A stretch of 64,000 nucleotides of DNA from Betaproteobacteria bacterium (GCA_025356395.1 JANXTA010000103.1:1-64000), one strand, 5' to 3'; shown: positions 48,808 to 58,703, counted from the stretch's first letter. The notes: generated by a model from the sequence alone, not told the origin. Numbers and translations are program-made.

Positions 48808-50541
48808 ATGACTGCAGCGACCCGCAAGCCTCCGTCGACCGAGTCCACGCTGCTGTCGATCCACGATCTTCACGTCGACTTCAACGTCGGCAAGAACCAG
48901 GTGTTCCACGCGGTCAAGGGAGTCAGCTTCGACGTGCCGCCCAACCGCACCATTGCCGTGGTGGGCGAATCGGGCAGCGGCAAGAGCGTGACCGCGATGG
49001 CGATCCTGCGACTGCTGCCCGACAACGCGAAGGTCTCGGGCGAGATCTGCTTGGACGGTCGCAACCTCGCGCACGAGCCGATGTCCGCGATCAGGCGCCT
49101 GCGTGGCAACGACATCTCGGTGATCTTCCAAGAGCCGATGACGTCGCTGAATCCGGTCTTCACGGTTGGCAACCAGATCGCCGAGACGCTGAGCCTGCAC
49201 GCGGGTCTTCGGGGCCAGGCGTTGAAGAAGCGCGTCATCGAACTGGTGGACGAGGTCGGCATCCCCAACGCGGCAAGCGCAATCGGTCGCTACCCGCACG
49301 AGCTGTCGGGCGGCCAGCAGCAGCGCGTGATGATCGCCATCGCGATTGCCTGCAACCCGCGCCTGCTGATCGCCGACGAACCGACCACCGCGCTCGACGT
49401 GACGATCCAGAAGCAGATCCTCGACCTGATCGCCCGCCTCAAGCGCGAGCATGCGATGAGCGTGCTGTTCATCACGCACGATCTGCGCGTGGTCGGCGAG
49501 TTCGCCGACGAGGTCGTGGTGATGCAGAGCGGCGAGGTGCGCGAGCGCGGCACCGTCGCCGAGATCTTCGAAGCCGCGCGCGACCCGTACACGCAAGCGC
49601 TGCTGGCCTGTCGGCCGCCGCTCGAGCATCGACCGGCGCGGCTGCCGGTCGTGGCCGATTTCCTGTTCGGTCGTGGGGCCGGCGCCCATGTGCTCGACGG
49701 CGTGCCCGATCGCCTGCCCCGTCCTGACGGCGAGATCGTGCTCGAGGTCAAGCGCCTGTCGAAGAGCTTCCGGATGAAGCAGGGATTGTTCGGCAGCGTC
49801 GACGTGCCGGCCGTGAAGGACGTGTCGTTCTCGCTGCGCCGCGGTCGCACGCTCGGGCTGGTCGGCGAGTCGGGCTCGGGCAAAACCACGGTCGGCCTGT
49901 CGGTGATGCGCCTGCACGAGGCCAGCGGCGGCGAGGTGTGGTTCGAGGGGCGCGACCTGATGACCCTGTCGCGCGACGACCTGACCTCGATGCGCCGCCG
50001 GCTGCAGATCGTGTTCCAGAATCCCTACGCGTCGCTGAACCCGCGCTTCACGGTCGCGCAGATCCTGCTCGAGCCGATGCGCATCCACCGTATCGAGGCC
50101 GACGACGCGGCGCGTGTCCGCGTCGCATCCGCGCTGTTGAAGCGGGTCGGGATGCCCGAGTCGGCCCTCGACAAGTATCCGCACGAGTTCTCCGGCGGCC
50201 AGCGCCAGCGCATCGCGATCGCACGCTGCCTGACGATGAAGCCCGAGGTGCTGATTTGCGACGAGTCGGTCTCGGCGCTGGACGTGTCGGTGCAGGCCCA
50301 GGTGCTCAACCTGCTGCTCGACCTGCAGGACGAATTCGGACTGGCTTACCTGTTCATCTCGCACGACCTCGCGGTGGTGCGCTACATCGCGGACGACGTG
50401 ATGGTGATGAGCAAGGGCGAGGTCGTCGAGATCGCGGACTCCGACACGATCTACCGCAGTCCGCAGAACCCTTACACGCAGCGGTTGCTCGCGTCGATCC
50501 CGCGCGGCTACGAAGCGGCCAGGCCTTCGCTGGCGGCCTGA
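48808..50541 (+). CDS. Fused peptide ABC transporter ATPase (DppD-DppF type)
   Basis: A 577-residue protein with two complete ABC domains. Walker [11 protein letters not shown] is near residue 52 and [10 protein letters not shown] near residue 352. Signatures are LSGGQQQRV near 167 and FSGGQRQRI near 461. Each half ends with the oligopeptide-type YTQALL/YTQRLL segment. It replaces the separate DppD and DppF subunits. The last 34 nt overlap the convergent lipase-like gene. Confidence 0.93.
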   Translation: MTAATRKPPSTESTLLSIHDLHVDFNVGKNQVFHAVKGVSFDVPPNRTIAVVGESGSGKSVTAMAILRLLPDNAKVSGEICLDGRNLAHEPMSAIRRLRGNDISVIFQEPMTSLNPVFTVGNQIAETLSLHAGLRGQALKKRVIELVDEVGIPNAASAIGRYPHELSGGQQQRVMIAIAIACNPRLLIADEPTTALDVTIQKQILDLIARLKREHAMSVLFITHDLRVVGEFADEVVVMQSGEVRERGTVAEIFEAARDPYTQALLACRPPLEHRPARLPVVADFLFGRGAGAHVLDGVPDRLPRPDGEIVLEVKRLSKSFRMKQGLFGSVDVPAVKDVSFSLRRGRTLGLVGESGSGKTTVGLSVMRLHEASGGEVWFEGRDLMTLSRDDLTSMRRRLQIVFQNPYASLNPRFTVAQILLEPMRIHRIEADDAARVRVASALLKRVGMPESALDKYPHEFSGGQRQRIAIARCLTMKPEVLICDESVSALDVSVQAQVLNLLLDLQDEFGLAYLFISHDLAVVRYIADDVMVMSKGEVVEIADSDTIYRSPQNPYTQRLLASIPRGYEAARPSLAA

Positions 50542-51473
50542 CTCGGCGCCAGACTCTCGAAGACGATGGCCCGCACACGCCGGTCGTAGAGAAGCGCGAC
50601 GTGGCCACATCCGCCGATCGCGACCTGCCGTGTCCCTTCGAGGGCGCCCGTGGTCTGCGGATAGACGATGTCGTCGTGATAGCTGAAGACCGACGTGAAC
50701 GATCGATCCTTCGCGACCGACTCGTGGGTCGCGAGTTCAGCCAGCCAGGGGCTGCCGCGCCGCATCTGCACGACGCTCGGGATCGATCCGAAGCGCGCGG
50801 TGAGCGTGCCGTGGTGCGGCGTCCCGAGCGTGACCACCGGCCCGATTCGCGAGGCGTCCAGGTGCGCGATGGCGCTCCGGGCGACCAGTCCTCCCATGCT
50901 GTGCGCGACGATCGCGACCCGCGACGCATCGAGTCCCGCTGCGCGAGCCGTGGCGAGCAGGTCGTCGATCGCCCGATCGATCGTCGGGAGTTGCGTCTCG
51001 ATCGGCGCGAAGGGATTTGGCAGCGTGACCGCTTCGCACAGGTAGCCGCGGGCCGCGGCGTCCTCGATGAACGACAGCCAGACCGCGCGGTTGCAGAGAT
51101 AACCGTGGATGAAGAGGATCGGGAGGGCTCGCAGCGCGATGTCCGGCGACGGCTTCGCGGCGACACGATGGGCGAGGAAGGGCGTGGCGAACCAGAGACC
51201 CCGCATCGACGCGTCGATCTCCGCGTCGTAGGTCTTGACGGCCTGCCACCACGAAAGCTGGAAGGATTCGGGAACGGCATCGCCGGCCACGCGTGAGCCG
51301 ATGAACTGGGCGGCGATCGCGGCCGGATGCAGGGCTGCGACGACGAAGACGGCGAGCAGGCCCGCGGCCCATGGTCCGACGCGGGACCCGAGGAAATGGA
51401 TGGAGGTCCAGGCAGCGCCGGCCGCCGCCAGGAGCAGGGCGATCCACAACAGTTTCAGCAGTCGCGCGACCAT
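50508..51473 (-). CDS. Alpha/beta hydrolase, triacylglycerol-lipase-like, membrane-anchored
   Basis: A 321-residue protein with two N-terminal hydrophobic segments (residues about 5-25 and 35-55). The oxyanion region is ILFIHGYLCNRAVW, the nucleophile motif is IVAHSMGGLVARS, VTLGTPHHGT is typical of class I/II lipases, and the C-terminal GGCGHVALLYD carries the His. It is the last gene of the sigma-factor operon, 9 nt after the RDD gene. It would act at the periplasmic face or in the membrane. Confidence 0.82.
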   Translation of the reverse strand: MVARLLKLLWIALLLAAAGAAWTSIHFLGSRVGPWAAGLLAVFVVAALHPAAIAAQFIGSRVAGDAVPESFQLSWWQAVKTYDAEIDASMRGLWFATPFLAHRVAAKPSPDIALRALPILFIHGYLCNRAVWLSFIEDAAARGYLCEAVTLPNPFAPIETQLPTIDRAIDDLLATARAAGLDASRVAIVAHSMGGLVARSAIAHLDASRIGPVVTLGTPHHGTLTARFGSIPSVVQMRRGSPWLAELATHESVAKDRSFTSVFSYHDDIVYPQTTGALEGTRQVAIGGCGHVALLYDRRVRAIVFESLAPSQAASEGLAAS

Positions 51474-51482
51474 CGCGCCGCG

Positions 51483-51995
51483 TCAGCCCGAGACCAGGCG
51501 CGTACCGAGGAGGCGGTCGTGCAGGAACTGGCCATCCCGATCGAGCAACGCGTAGAACGGCGGCAGCAGCAGGGTGACGGCAAGGACCGCCATCGCCGGC
51601 CAGCCTTGCACGTCGAACGCGAAGAGGATGCCCAGCGTGGGCAACACGAAGATCCACAGCAGCAGGTAGCGCGCGATCGCTTGTCCCACCGTCAGCGGGA
51701 AACCGGGCTGTCCCGCGAGGCGGATGCGCCAGGTCTTCATCGCCAGCGTCTGCCCGCCGTGGGTCCAGAACCACACGAAATAGACGCCGAGCACGACGAA
51801 CAGCCAGGCTTGGCGAGGATGCCGCAGCGTCAGGCCGCTGCGGCTCTGCGTCAGGGCATCGAAGAGGTAGCCCGCGACGAAGACGACGGCGAACATCAGC
51901 ATCGACTCGTAGGTCATCGACAGCAGCCGACGACGTAGCGGCGGAGTCGCCGGGACGCTCGCGTCGGGAGACGAGCGAGGAAGATTCGAGGGCAT
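51483..51995 (-). CDS. RDD-family membrane protein
   Basis: A 170-residue protein with three to four hydrophobic helices. It carries the RDD features LRRRLLSMTYESMLMFAVVF (Arg after the first turn), GGQTLAMKTWRIRL and LLDRDGQFLHDRLLGTRLV (the D-x-D region). The family has no settled function; some members affect ion balance. It is the fourth gene in the sigma-factor operon. Confidence 0.88.
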   Translation of the reverse strand: MPSNLPRSSPDASVPATPPLRRRLLSMTYESMLMFAVVFVAGYLFDALTQSRSGLTLRHPRQAWLFVVLGVYFVWFWTHGGQTLAMKTWRIRLAGQPGFPLTVGQAIARYLLLWIFVLPTLGILFAFDVQGWPAMAVLAVTLLLPPFYALLDRDGQFLHDRLLGTRLVSG

Positions 51996-52008
51996 GCCGC
52001 GGCGCGAC

Positions 52009-52698
52009 CTAAGGCGTGGTGACGGCCGGTGTGGCGGGTACCGCGACCGCAGCAGGCGCGTCCGCGGCCTTGGGCGACTCGACCGGCTTGCGGGCCGGCT
52101 CGACGATCGCGCTGTTGCTCTTCTGCGCGGCGACGGCCGGATTACGGACCTTCGCGCCTTCGCGGATCTGCACGCGCCGTTCGGCCGGAGCCGGCACCGG
52201 CTTCGGTACGACGATGCCCTTGTTCGCCTGCCCCCGGGCCGTCAGGGCCTGACGCCTTTCGGGAGGCAACTCCTGATACTTGCGCAACATCTCGGCCCGC
52301 TGCTGCGGATTCATCGCGCGAATACGTTCGAAACTGTCGCGCGCCGTGCGTCGCTGATCCGGCGTGAGGCGCGCCCATTCGCGCATGCGCTGCTGCGACC
52401 GGCCCTGCTCATCGGGGCTCATCTTCGGATAACGGTTGGCGATCTCGACCCATTTCTTCTTGGTCTGCAGATCGAGATGCTCCCAATCCTCCGCCAGCGG
52501 CGCGAGCGCCTGACGCTGTGCCAGCGGCAGCTCGATCCAGTAAGGCCGCGCGGGCCGGAACGAAGAAGAGGACGGAGTCGCCCGGGTCGGCGCGGGTGGC
52601 GCTTCGGTCGCGAGACCGGACGACGCGGCGATCACCGCGCCGATCGCGAGCACCAGCGAGCCGACGGACATCGCCAGGCGCTGACGCCCCGTGATCAT
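52009..52698 (-). CDS. DUF3106-family exported protein
   Basis: A 229-residue protein with a signal peptide (VGSLVLAIGAVIAASSGLA) and a helical middle. Repeated motifs there resemble LTxxQ/CpxP-type helices: LPLAQRQALAPLAEDWEHLD, MSPDEQGRSQQRMREWARLT, PDQRRTARDSFERIRAMNPQ and LPPERRQAL. A low-complexity Pro/Ala/Val tail follows. It lies between DUF3619 and RDD genes and overlaps the DUF3619 stop by 4 nt. A periplasmic sensor or chaperone role is inferred, not shown. Confidence 0.85.
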   Translation of the reverse strand: MITGRQRLAMSVGSLVLAIGAVIAASSGLATEAPPAPTRATPSSSSFRPARPYWIELPLAQRQALAPLAEDWEHLDLQTKKKWVEIANRYPKMSPDEQGRSQQRMREWARLTPDQRRTARDSFERIRAMNPQQRAEMLRKYQELPPERRQALTARGQANKGIVVPKPVPAPAERRVQIREGAKVRNPAVAAQKSNSAIVEPARKPVESPKAADAPAAVAVPATPAVTTP

Positions 52699-53132
52699 GG
52701 GTTTTGTTTGAGGAAGGCGTTGAAGCCTTGATCGGCGTAGGCGCTGATCGGGAGATCGTCCTTCAACACGGCGGTATCGGTGTCGGCGAGCTCTTGGATG
52801 CGACGCTCCTGCTCGAACTGGTACAGGCCGGCGAGGCAAACGCCCACGAGCACGATCGCGGAGAACACGAACCCGGTCCGCGCAAAGCCGAAACGGGGCG
52901 AACCGCCGACCCCCGCGGTGGCGAGTTCGCGGACAGGCGCGCGACGCGACTGGGGCAGCGTCTGCGCGCGCAGGGCAGCCTTGCGCGCCAGCGCCAGGCG
53001 CTGCAGCGTGCCGGGAGGCAGGGCATCGGCGAATTCGTCGAGCGCGAGACGCACCCGCGCCGCGAAGCGTTGCTCCGCACTTCCACCACTGTTGAGTCGC
53101 GCCGCATCGTTCGGCGCATCGAGGCATTTCAT
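52695..53132 (-). CDS. DUF3619-family protein, candidate anti-sigma factor
   Basis: A 145-residue protein. A cytoplasmic N-terminal part (about 95 residues; FAARVRLALDEFADALPPGT, ALARKAALRAQ) precedes one membrane helix (TGFVFSAIVLVGVCLAGLY). A short periplasmic tail contains ADTDTAVLKDDLPISAYAD. This layout is that of transmembrane anti-sigma factors. The gene starts within the stop of the sigma-factor gene (ATGA). The anti-sigma role is inferred from layout and position; DUF3619 itself is of unknown function. Confidence 0.85.
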   Translation of the reverse strand: MKCLDAPNDAARLNSGGSAEQRFAARVRLALDEFADALPPGTLQRLALARKAALRAQTLPQSRRAPVRELATAGVGGSPRFGFARTGFVFSAIVLVGVCLAGLYQFEQERRIQELADTDTAVLKDDLPISAYADQGFNAFLKQNP

Positions 53133-53695
53133 AGTCTGATTCCCTTCGCCTTCAAAGCCAGAGCGAGTGCATGGGTCGCCCGGGAACAATGCGTCTTCAC
53201 GCTGCCTTCGGAACAACCCATCGCCGCCGCCGTCTCGGCGACGTCCATCTCTTCCCAGTAACGCAACACGAATGCTTCTCGTTGACGAGCGGGCAGTCGC
53301 TGGATTTCCTGGTCGATCGCCGCGAGCACCTGGCTGCGCTCGACCTGGTCGGCAGCACTCTCGGCCTGCCGGGAGCCGTCCTCGGCTTCGAGACTCTCCA
53401 GGAAATCAAACTCCTCGTTGTCCTTTCCGGTTGACAGGTCGGAGAACAACGTCGTCCAGGTCGACCGCACTTTCTGGCGCCGGAACCAGTCGTGGATGAC
53501 GTTCTGGAGGATGCGCTGGAACAGCATCGGCCATTCGGCGGCCGGCTTGTCACCGTAGGCTTCGGCCAGCTTGATCATCGCGTCCTGGACGATGTCGAGC
53601 GCGGACGCGTCGTCGCGGACGGCGTAAGCCGCCTGCTTGTACGCGCGCCGTTCGACGGATTCCAGGAATTGGGAAAGTTCTGCGGGGCTGGCCAT
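53129..53695 (-). CDS. ECF-type RNA polymerase sigma factor
   Basis: A 188-residue sigma-70-family protein. Region 2 includes DASALDIVQDAMIKLAEAYG and LFQRILQNVIHDWFRRQKVR. A 50-residue acidic linker follows. Region 4 is LPARQREAFVLRYWEEMDVA, ETAAAMGCSEGSVKTHCSRA. Region 3 is absent, as in ECF sigma factors. It heads the five-gene operon that runs down to 50508. Confidence 0.9.
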   Translation of the reverse strand: MASPAELSQFLESVERRAYKQAAYAVRDDASALDIVQDAMIKLAEAYGDKPAAEWPMLFQRILQNVIHDWFRRQKVRSTWTTLFSDLSTGKDNEEFDFLESLEAEDGSRQAESAADQVERSQVLAAIDQEIQRLPARQREAFVLRYWEEMDVAETAAAMGCSEGSVKTHCSRATHALALALKAKGIRL

Positions 53696-53822
53696 GAGGC
53701 AGCTCGTTCGGCGATTCGCGTCGCATTGAGCGGCGGCGGGATGGTTTGCGGGCCGACGGCGATGTTGAAAAGCGCGAATCGTAACAAATGCGCCACAGCA
53801 ATGGCCGCTCGAGGGGCGCCGC

Positions 53823-53852
53823 TTGACCCTGTCGGCTGCGCCGCGCTATCGT
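53823..53852 (+). promoter_or_regulatory. Likely promoter of ilvIHC
   Basis: TTGACC (53823-53828), an 18-base spacer and TATCGT (53847-53852) predict a start near 53859, leaving a leader of about 180 nt before ilvI. The 344-nt gap 53696-54039 holds no gene that I can support and no T-run terminator or leader peptide with Ile/Val/Leu codon runs. Confidence 0.45.
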
Positions 53853-54039
53853 CCGCGTCCCGTCGCGAGTCCGATATCTCGGAATCGCAACACTGATTTA
53901 AGCCGAACGGTGGCCGCGCAAGATGCCGCCGCCGAACGGCGCGCCGAAAGCGTTAAAGCTCTAGACGTGTTTGAACCCGGGCCACAAGCCCTGCAGAGAA
54001 CATCCAATCAATCTCCTGTGGACCTTGAAAGGAAGCACT

Positions 54040-55767
54040 ATGGAAATCACCGGCGCAGAGATCGTCGTGCGTTGCCTCGCGGAAGAAAAAGTCGAACATG
54101 TCTTCGGCTATCCCGGCGGCGCGGTGTTGTACATCTACGACGAAATATTCAAGCAGGACCAGTTCCAGCACATTCTCGTTCGCCACGAGCAGGCCGCGCT
54201 CCACGCGGCCGATGCCTACTCGCGTTCCAGCCGCAAGGTCGGCGTCGCGCTGGTCACCAGCGGACCCGGCGTCACCAACGCGGTGACCGGCCTCGCCACC
54301 GCATACATGGACTCGATCCCGATGGTCGTGATCTCGGGGCAGGTGCCCAGTCACGCGATCGGTCAGGACGCCTTCCAGGAGTGCGATACCGTCGGCATCA
54401 CGCGTCCGTGCGTCAAGCACAACTTCCTCGTCAAGGACGTGAAAGACCTGGCGATGACCATCAAGAAGGCCTTCTACATCGCCCAGAGCGGACGGCCCGG
54501 TCCGGTGCTGGTCGACATCCCCAAGGACATCACGACCCACAAGACGACGTTCGACTATTCGATGCCGGTCGAGATGCGCTCGTACAAGCCCGCCGAGAAG
54601 GGCCATCTCGGGCAGATCAAAAAGGCGTTGCAGCTGCTGATGGCTGCCGAGCGTCCGATGATCTACGCGGGCGGCGGCGTGATCCTCGCCAACGCGTCGA
54701 TCGAGTTGAACCAGATCGTCGAGCGCTTCGGCGCGCCGTGCACGACGACGCTGATGGGCCTGGGCGGCTTCAAGGCGAGCGACCCGAAGTATCTCGGCAT
54801 GCCCGGCATGCACGGCACCTACGAAGCCAACATGGCGATGCAGCACTGCGACGTGCTGCTGGCCGTAGGGGCGCGCTTCGACGACCGCGTGATCGGCAAC
54901 CCGGAGCACTTCGCGCAGAACGTGCGCAAGATCATCCACATCGACATCGATCCGTCGTCGATCAGCAAGCGCGTCAAGGTCGACGTGCCGATCGTAGGCA
55001 ATGTCCGCGAGGTGCTGCTCGAGCTGATGTCGCAGCTCGATGCGGTGCAGCTCAAGACGCCGCGTGACGAGAAGGCCGACACGAAGCGCATGTCGGCGTG
55101 GTGGTCGCAGGTCAACGAGTGGCGCAAGAAGGACTGCATGGCGTACGAGAACTCGGACACGCTGATCAAGCCGCAGTACGTGATCGAGAAGCTGTGGGAC
55201 GTGACCGGCGGCGATGCCTTCGTGACGTCCGACGTCGGCCAGCACCAGATGTGGGCCGCGCAGTACTACCGTTTCGACCAGCCGCGTCGCTGGATCAACT
55301 CGGGCGGCCTGGGCACGATGGGTTTCGGCCTGCCGGCGGCGATGGGCGTCATCAAGGCCAACCCCGGTGCCGACGTCGCGTGCGTGACCGGCGAAGGCAG
55401 CATCCAGATGTGCATCCAGGAGCTGTCGACCTGTAAGCAGTACCACCTGCCGGTCAAGATCGTCAGCCTCAACAACCGCTACCTCGGCATGGTGCGGCAG
55501 TGGCAGCAGATCGACTATTCGAGCCGCTACAGCGAGAGCTACATGGACGCGCTGCCCGACTTCGTCGCGCTGGCCGAGGCCTACGGGCACATCGGTCTGC
55601 GCATCGACAAGCCGGCCGATGTCGAGCCCGCGTTGAAGGAGGCCTTCGCGAAGAAGGATCGCCTCGTGTTCCTCGACATCATCACGGACCAGACCGAGAA
55701 CGTCTGGCCGATGGTGAAGAGCGGCAAGGGCCTGACCGAGATGTTGCTCGGATCGGAGGACCTGTGA
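54040..55767 (+). CDS. ilvI: Acetolactate synthase, large (catalytic) subunit
   Basis: A 575-residue TPP enzyme that makes acetolactate and acetohydroxybutyrate for Val, Leu and Ile. It starts MEITGAEIVVRCLAEEKVEH and has FGYPGGAVLYIYDEIF, the catalytic Glu in RHEQAALHAADAYSR, and the TPP motif GEGSIQMCIQELSTC...NNRYLGM (with Glu in place of the usual Asp of GDG). GAAAGGA stands at 54027-54033. The stop overlaps the ilvH GTG start. Confidence 0.95.
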   Translation: MEITGAEIVVRCLAEEKVEHVFGYPGGAVLYIYDEIFKQDQFQHILVRHEQAALHAADAYSRSSRKVGVALVTSGPGVTNAVTGLATAYMDSIPMVVISGQVPSHAIGQDAFQECDTVGITRPCVKHNFLVKDVKDLAMTIKKAFYIAQSGRPGPVLVDIPKDITTHKTTFDYSMPVEMRSYKPAEKGHLGQIKKALQLLMAAERPMIYAGGGVILANASIELNQIVERFGAPCTTTLMGLGGFKASDPKYLGMPGMHGTYEANMAMQHCDVLLAVGARFDDRVIGNPEHFAQNVRKIIHIDIDPSSISKRVKVDVPIVGNVREVLLELMSQLDAVQLKTPRDEKADTKRMSAWWSQVNEWRKKDCMAYENSDTLIKPQYVIEKLWDVTGGDAFVTSDVGQHQMWAAQYYRFDQPRRWINSGGLGTMGFGLPAAMGVIKANPGADVACVTGEGSIQMCIQELSTCKQYHLPVKIVSLNNRYLGMVRQWQQIDYSSRYSESYMDALPDFVALAEAYGHIGLRIDKPADVEPALKEAFAKKDRLVFLDIITDQTENVWPMVKSGKGLTEMLLGSEDL

Positions 55768-56258
55768 ACCGCCACATCATCTCCGTCCTGCTCGAGAACG
55801 AGGCCGGTGCGCTGTCGCGCGTCATCGGCTTGTTCTCGGCGCGCGGCTACAACATCGAGACGCTCACGGTCGCGCCGACCGAAGACCCCACGCTGTCGCG
55901 CATGACTGTGGTCACCGCCGGGTCCGACGAGGTGATCGAACAGATCACCAAGCACCTCAACCGGCTGATCGAGGTCGTCAAGGTCGTGGATCTCACCGAA
56001 GGCCAGCACATCGAGCGCGAGCTGATGCTGATGAAGGTGAGGGCGGTGGGCAAGGAGCGCGAGGAGCTCAAGCGCACCGCCGACATCTTCCGCGGCCGCA
56101 TCATCGACGTGACCGAGAAGAGCTACACGATCGAACTCACCGGCGCGGCCACGAAACTCGACGCGTTCATCGACGCGATCGATCGCGCCGCGATCCTTGA
56201 AACGGTGAGGACCGGGGCAAGCGGCATAGGTCGCGGCGAAAGAATCCTGAAGGTCTAA
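55764..56258 (+). CDS. ilvH: Acetolactate synthase, small (regulatory) subunit
   Basis: A 164-residue ACT-domain protein. The N-terminal ACT domain contains ISVLLENEAGALSRVIGLFS and RGYNIETLTVAPTEDPTLSR, which form the valine-binding interface. The C-terminal domain contains IVDVTEKSYTIELTG-type sequence (IIDVTEKSYTIELTGAATKL). It stimulates IlvI and gives feedback inhibition. The start is GTG 55764, with GGAGGA at 55755-55760 inside the end of ilvI. Confidence 0.95.
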   Translation: MNRHIISVLLENEAGALSRVIGLFSARGYNIETLTVAPTEDPTLSRMTVVTAGSDEVIEQITKHLNRLIEVVKVVDLTEGQHIERELMLMKVRAVGKEREELKRTADIFRGRIIDVTEKSYTIELTGAATKLDAFIDAIDRAAILETVRTGASGIGRGERILKV

Positions 56259-57392
<1,134 letters not shown>

Positions 57393-57453
57393 CGCCTGGG
57401 CGGGCCGCGGCGAGCCGATGCTATTCTCGATCGCCTTGGCTACTTCCCGACTG

Positions 57454-57636
57454 ATGACCGCTCTCGCTGCGACGTTGCTCGTCCTCGGCCTTGCCGCGTG
57501 CAAGCGCAGCGAAGCGCCGCAGCCCGACTATCTGAAGACCCAGCGCGACGCGATGGAGCGCGCCAAGGAAGTCGGCAAGACGATGCAGAAGGCGGTCGAT
57601 CAGGAAGGCAAGAAAGCCGACGAGGAAGGCAAGTAG
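57454..57636 (+). CDS. Small lipoprotein of unknown function
   Basis: A 60-residue protein. Its signal MTALAATLLVLGLAACKRS has a lipobox (LAAC), followed by a charged helix (YLKTQRDAMERAKEVGKTMQ, KKADEEGK). An in-frame start at 57418 would add 12 residues without a better signal. Its stop overlaps a GTG that may start pssA. Small lipoproteins of this kind often precede pssA in Burkholderiales (a recollection, not checked). Confidence 0.65.
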   Translation: MTALAATLLVLGLAACKRSEAPQPDYLKTQRDAMERAKEVGKTMQKAVDQEGKKADEEGK

Positions 57637-58484
57637 TGGCTCGTTTCGCGAGGCGCCGGGTCAAGGATGGTGCAGGCAAACCATGGCGTTCCCGGCTGCG
57701 CGGCGGCAAGGAGTCGTCGCTGCATTCCGGCCCTTCGAGGGATGCCGCCGACGCGATGGCCAGCAAGCCGCACAAGGCCATGTACGCGTTACCCAGCGCC
57801 TTCACGACCGCTGCGTTGTTCAGCGGCTTCTTCGCCATCGTGCAGGCGATGAACCTACGATTCGACACGGCCGCGGTTGCGATCTTCGTGTCGATGGTGC
57901 TCGACAGTCTCGACGGCCGCGTAGCGCGGTTGACGAACACGCAAAGCGATTTCGGTGCGGAATACGACAGCCTGGCGGACATGGTGTCGTTCGGTGCTGC
58001 GCCGGCTCTCGTCATCTACGAATGGTCGCTGCGCGGTCTCGGTCGGTGGGGCTGGCTGGCCGCGTTCGTCTATGTCTCGGGTGCGGCGCTGCGTCTCGCG
58101 CGTTTCAACACCAACCTCGCAGTCGTCGACAAGGGCTTCTTCCAGGGGCTGCCGAGCCCAGCCTCGGCTGCCCTGGTCGCTGGATTCGTGTGGGTGTTCG
58201 AGGACCTTCGCTACGTGGGCAGCGACCTGGCCTGGCCGTCGTGGATCATCACCGTCTATGCTGGCCTGTCGATGGTCAGCAACTCGCCGTTCTGGAGCGG
58301 CAAATCGATCAACTTCAGAAAGAGTGTGCCGTTCTTCGTGGTCGTCCTGATCACGATGGCTTTCGTCGCGTTTTCCGCCGATCCGCCCAAGTGGCTCTTC
58401 GCGATGTTCGTCGTGTACGGCCTCTCGGGGCATCTGCTCTGGGGCTGGCGCCGCATTCGGCGTCGAAGCCCCACCCTCTCATGA
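57636..58484 (+). CDS. pssA: CDP-diacylglycerol-serine O-phosphatidyltransferase
   Basis: A 282-residue (GTG 57636) or 242-residue (ATG 57756) membrane enzyme of phosphatidylserine synthesis. The CDP-alcohol motif is DSLDGRVARLTNTQSDFGAEYDSLADM, given here as positions about 95-120 of the long form, with D-G-x2-A-R-x8-G-x3-D-x3-D. Six or more helices follow (YALPSAFTTAALFSGFFAIV first). The N-terminal basic extension is common in this family; the long start overlaps the upstream stop (TAGTG). Confidence 0.9.
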   Translation: MARFARRRVKDGAGKPWRSRLRGGKESSLHSGPSRDAADAMASKPHKAMYALPSAFTTAALFSGFFAIVQAMNLRFDTAAVAIFVSMVLDSLDGRVARLTNTQSDFGAEYDSLADMVSFGAAPALVIYEWSLRGLGRWGWLAAFVYVSGAALRLARFNTNLAVVDKGFFQGLPSPASAALVAGFVWVFEDLRYVGSDLAWPSWIITVYAGLSMVSNSPFWSGKSINFRKSVPFFVVVLITMAFVAFSADPPKWLFAMFVVYGLSGHLLWGWRRIRRRSPTLS

Positions 58485-58504
58485 TGCGCGCCCGGTCCAT
58501 CCGG

Positions 58505-58532
58505 TTGACGCGCGCCAGGGTCGTGCTACATT
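58505..58532 (+). promoter_or_regulatory. Promoter of the leu leader and leuA
   Basis: TTGACG (58505-58510), a 16-base spacer and TACATT (58527-58532). The predicted start is about 58539-58540, one or two bases before the leader ATG, so the leader peptide would be read from a nearly leaderless RNA. Confidence 0.55.
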
Positions 58533-58540
58533 TGCGTTCC

Positions 58541-58597
58541 ATGACGAATCGCTCCGCTACGCTTCGACTACCCAATGAGGTCACTCGGGCCCGCTGA
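58541..58597 (+). CDS. Putative leu leader peptide (18 residues)
   Basis: This short frame reads [18 protein letters not shown] and then TGA. Leu codons 8 and 10 are CTT and CTA; in this GC-rich window the large majority of Leu codons are CTG or CTC. The stop codon lies just past a TCGGGCC heptamer (58585-58591). That heptamer can pair with the 5' arm of the terminator downstream. The peptide itself needs no function; its translation would sense charged tRNA-Leu. No Shine-Dalgarno is visible, in line with a leaderless transcript. Confidence 0.5.
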   Translation: MTNRSATLRLPNEVTRAR

Positions 58598-58624
58598 GCG
58601 TTCACGTCTGTCGCTTTCAACACC

Positions 58625-58660
58625 ACGGCCCGACTGCTTCTGCATCGGGCCGTTTTGTTT
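58625..58660 (+). terminator. Attenuator hairpin upstream of leuA
   Basis: The stem ACGGCCCGA/TCGGGCCGT (58625-58653) with an 11-base loop is followed by TTTGTTTTG. It lies between the leader frame and leuA. Its 5' arm can instead pair with 58585-58591, so the terminator and anti-terminator are mutually exclusive. It may also end pssA transcripts. Confidence 0.75.
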
Positions 58661-58703
58661 TGTGCACCACCCCTGCCGTATCGTTCGATCCAAAGGAAAG
58701 ATC

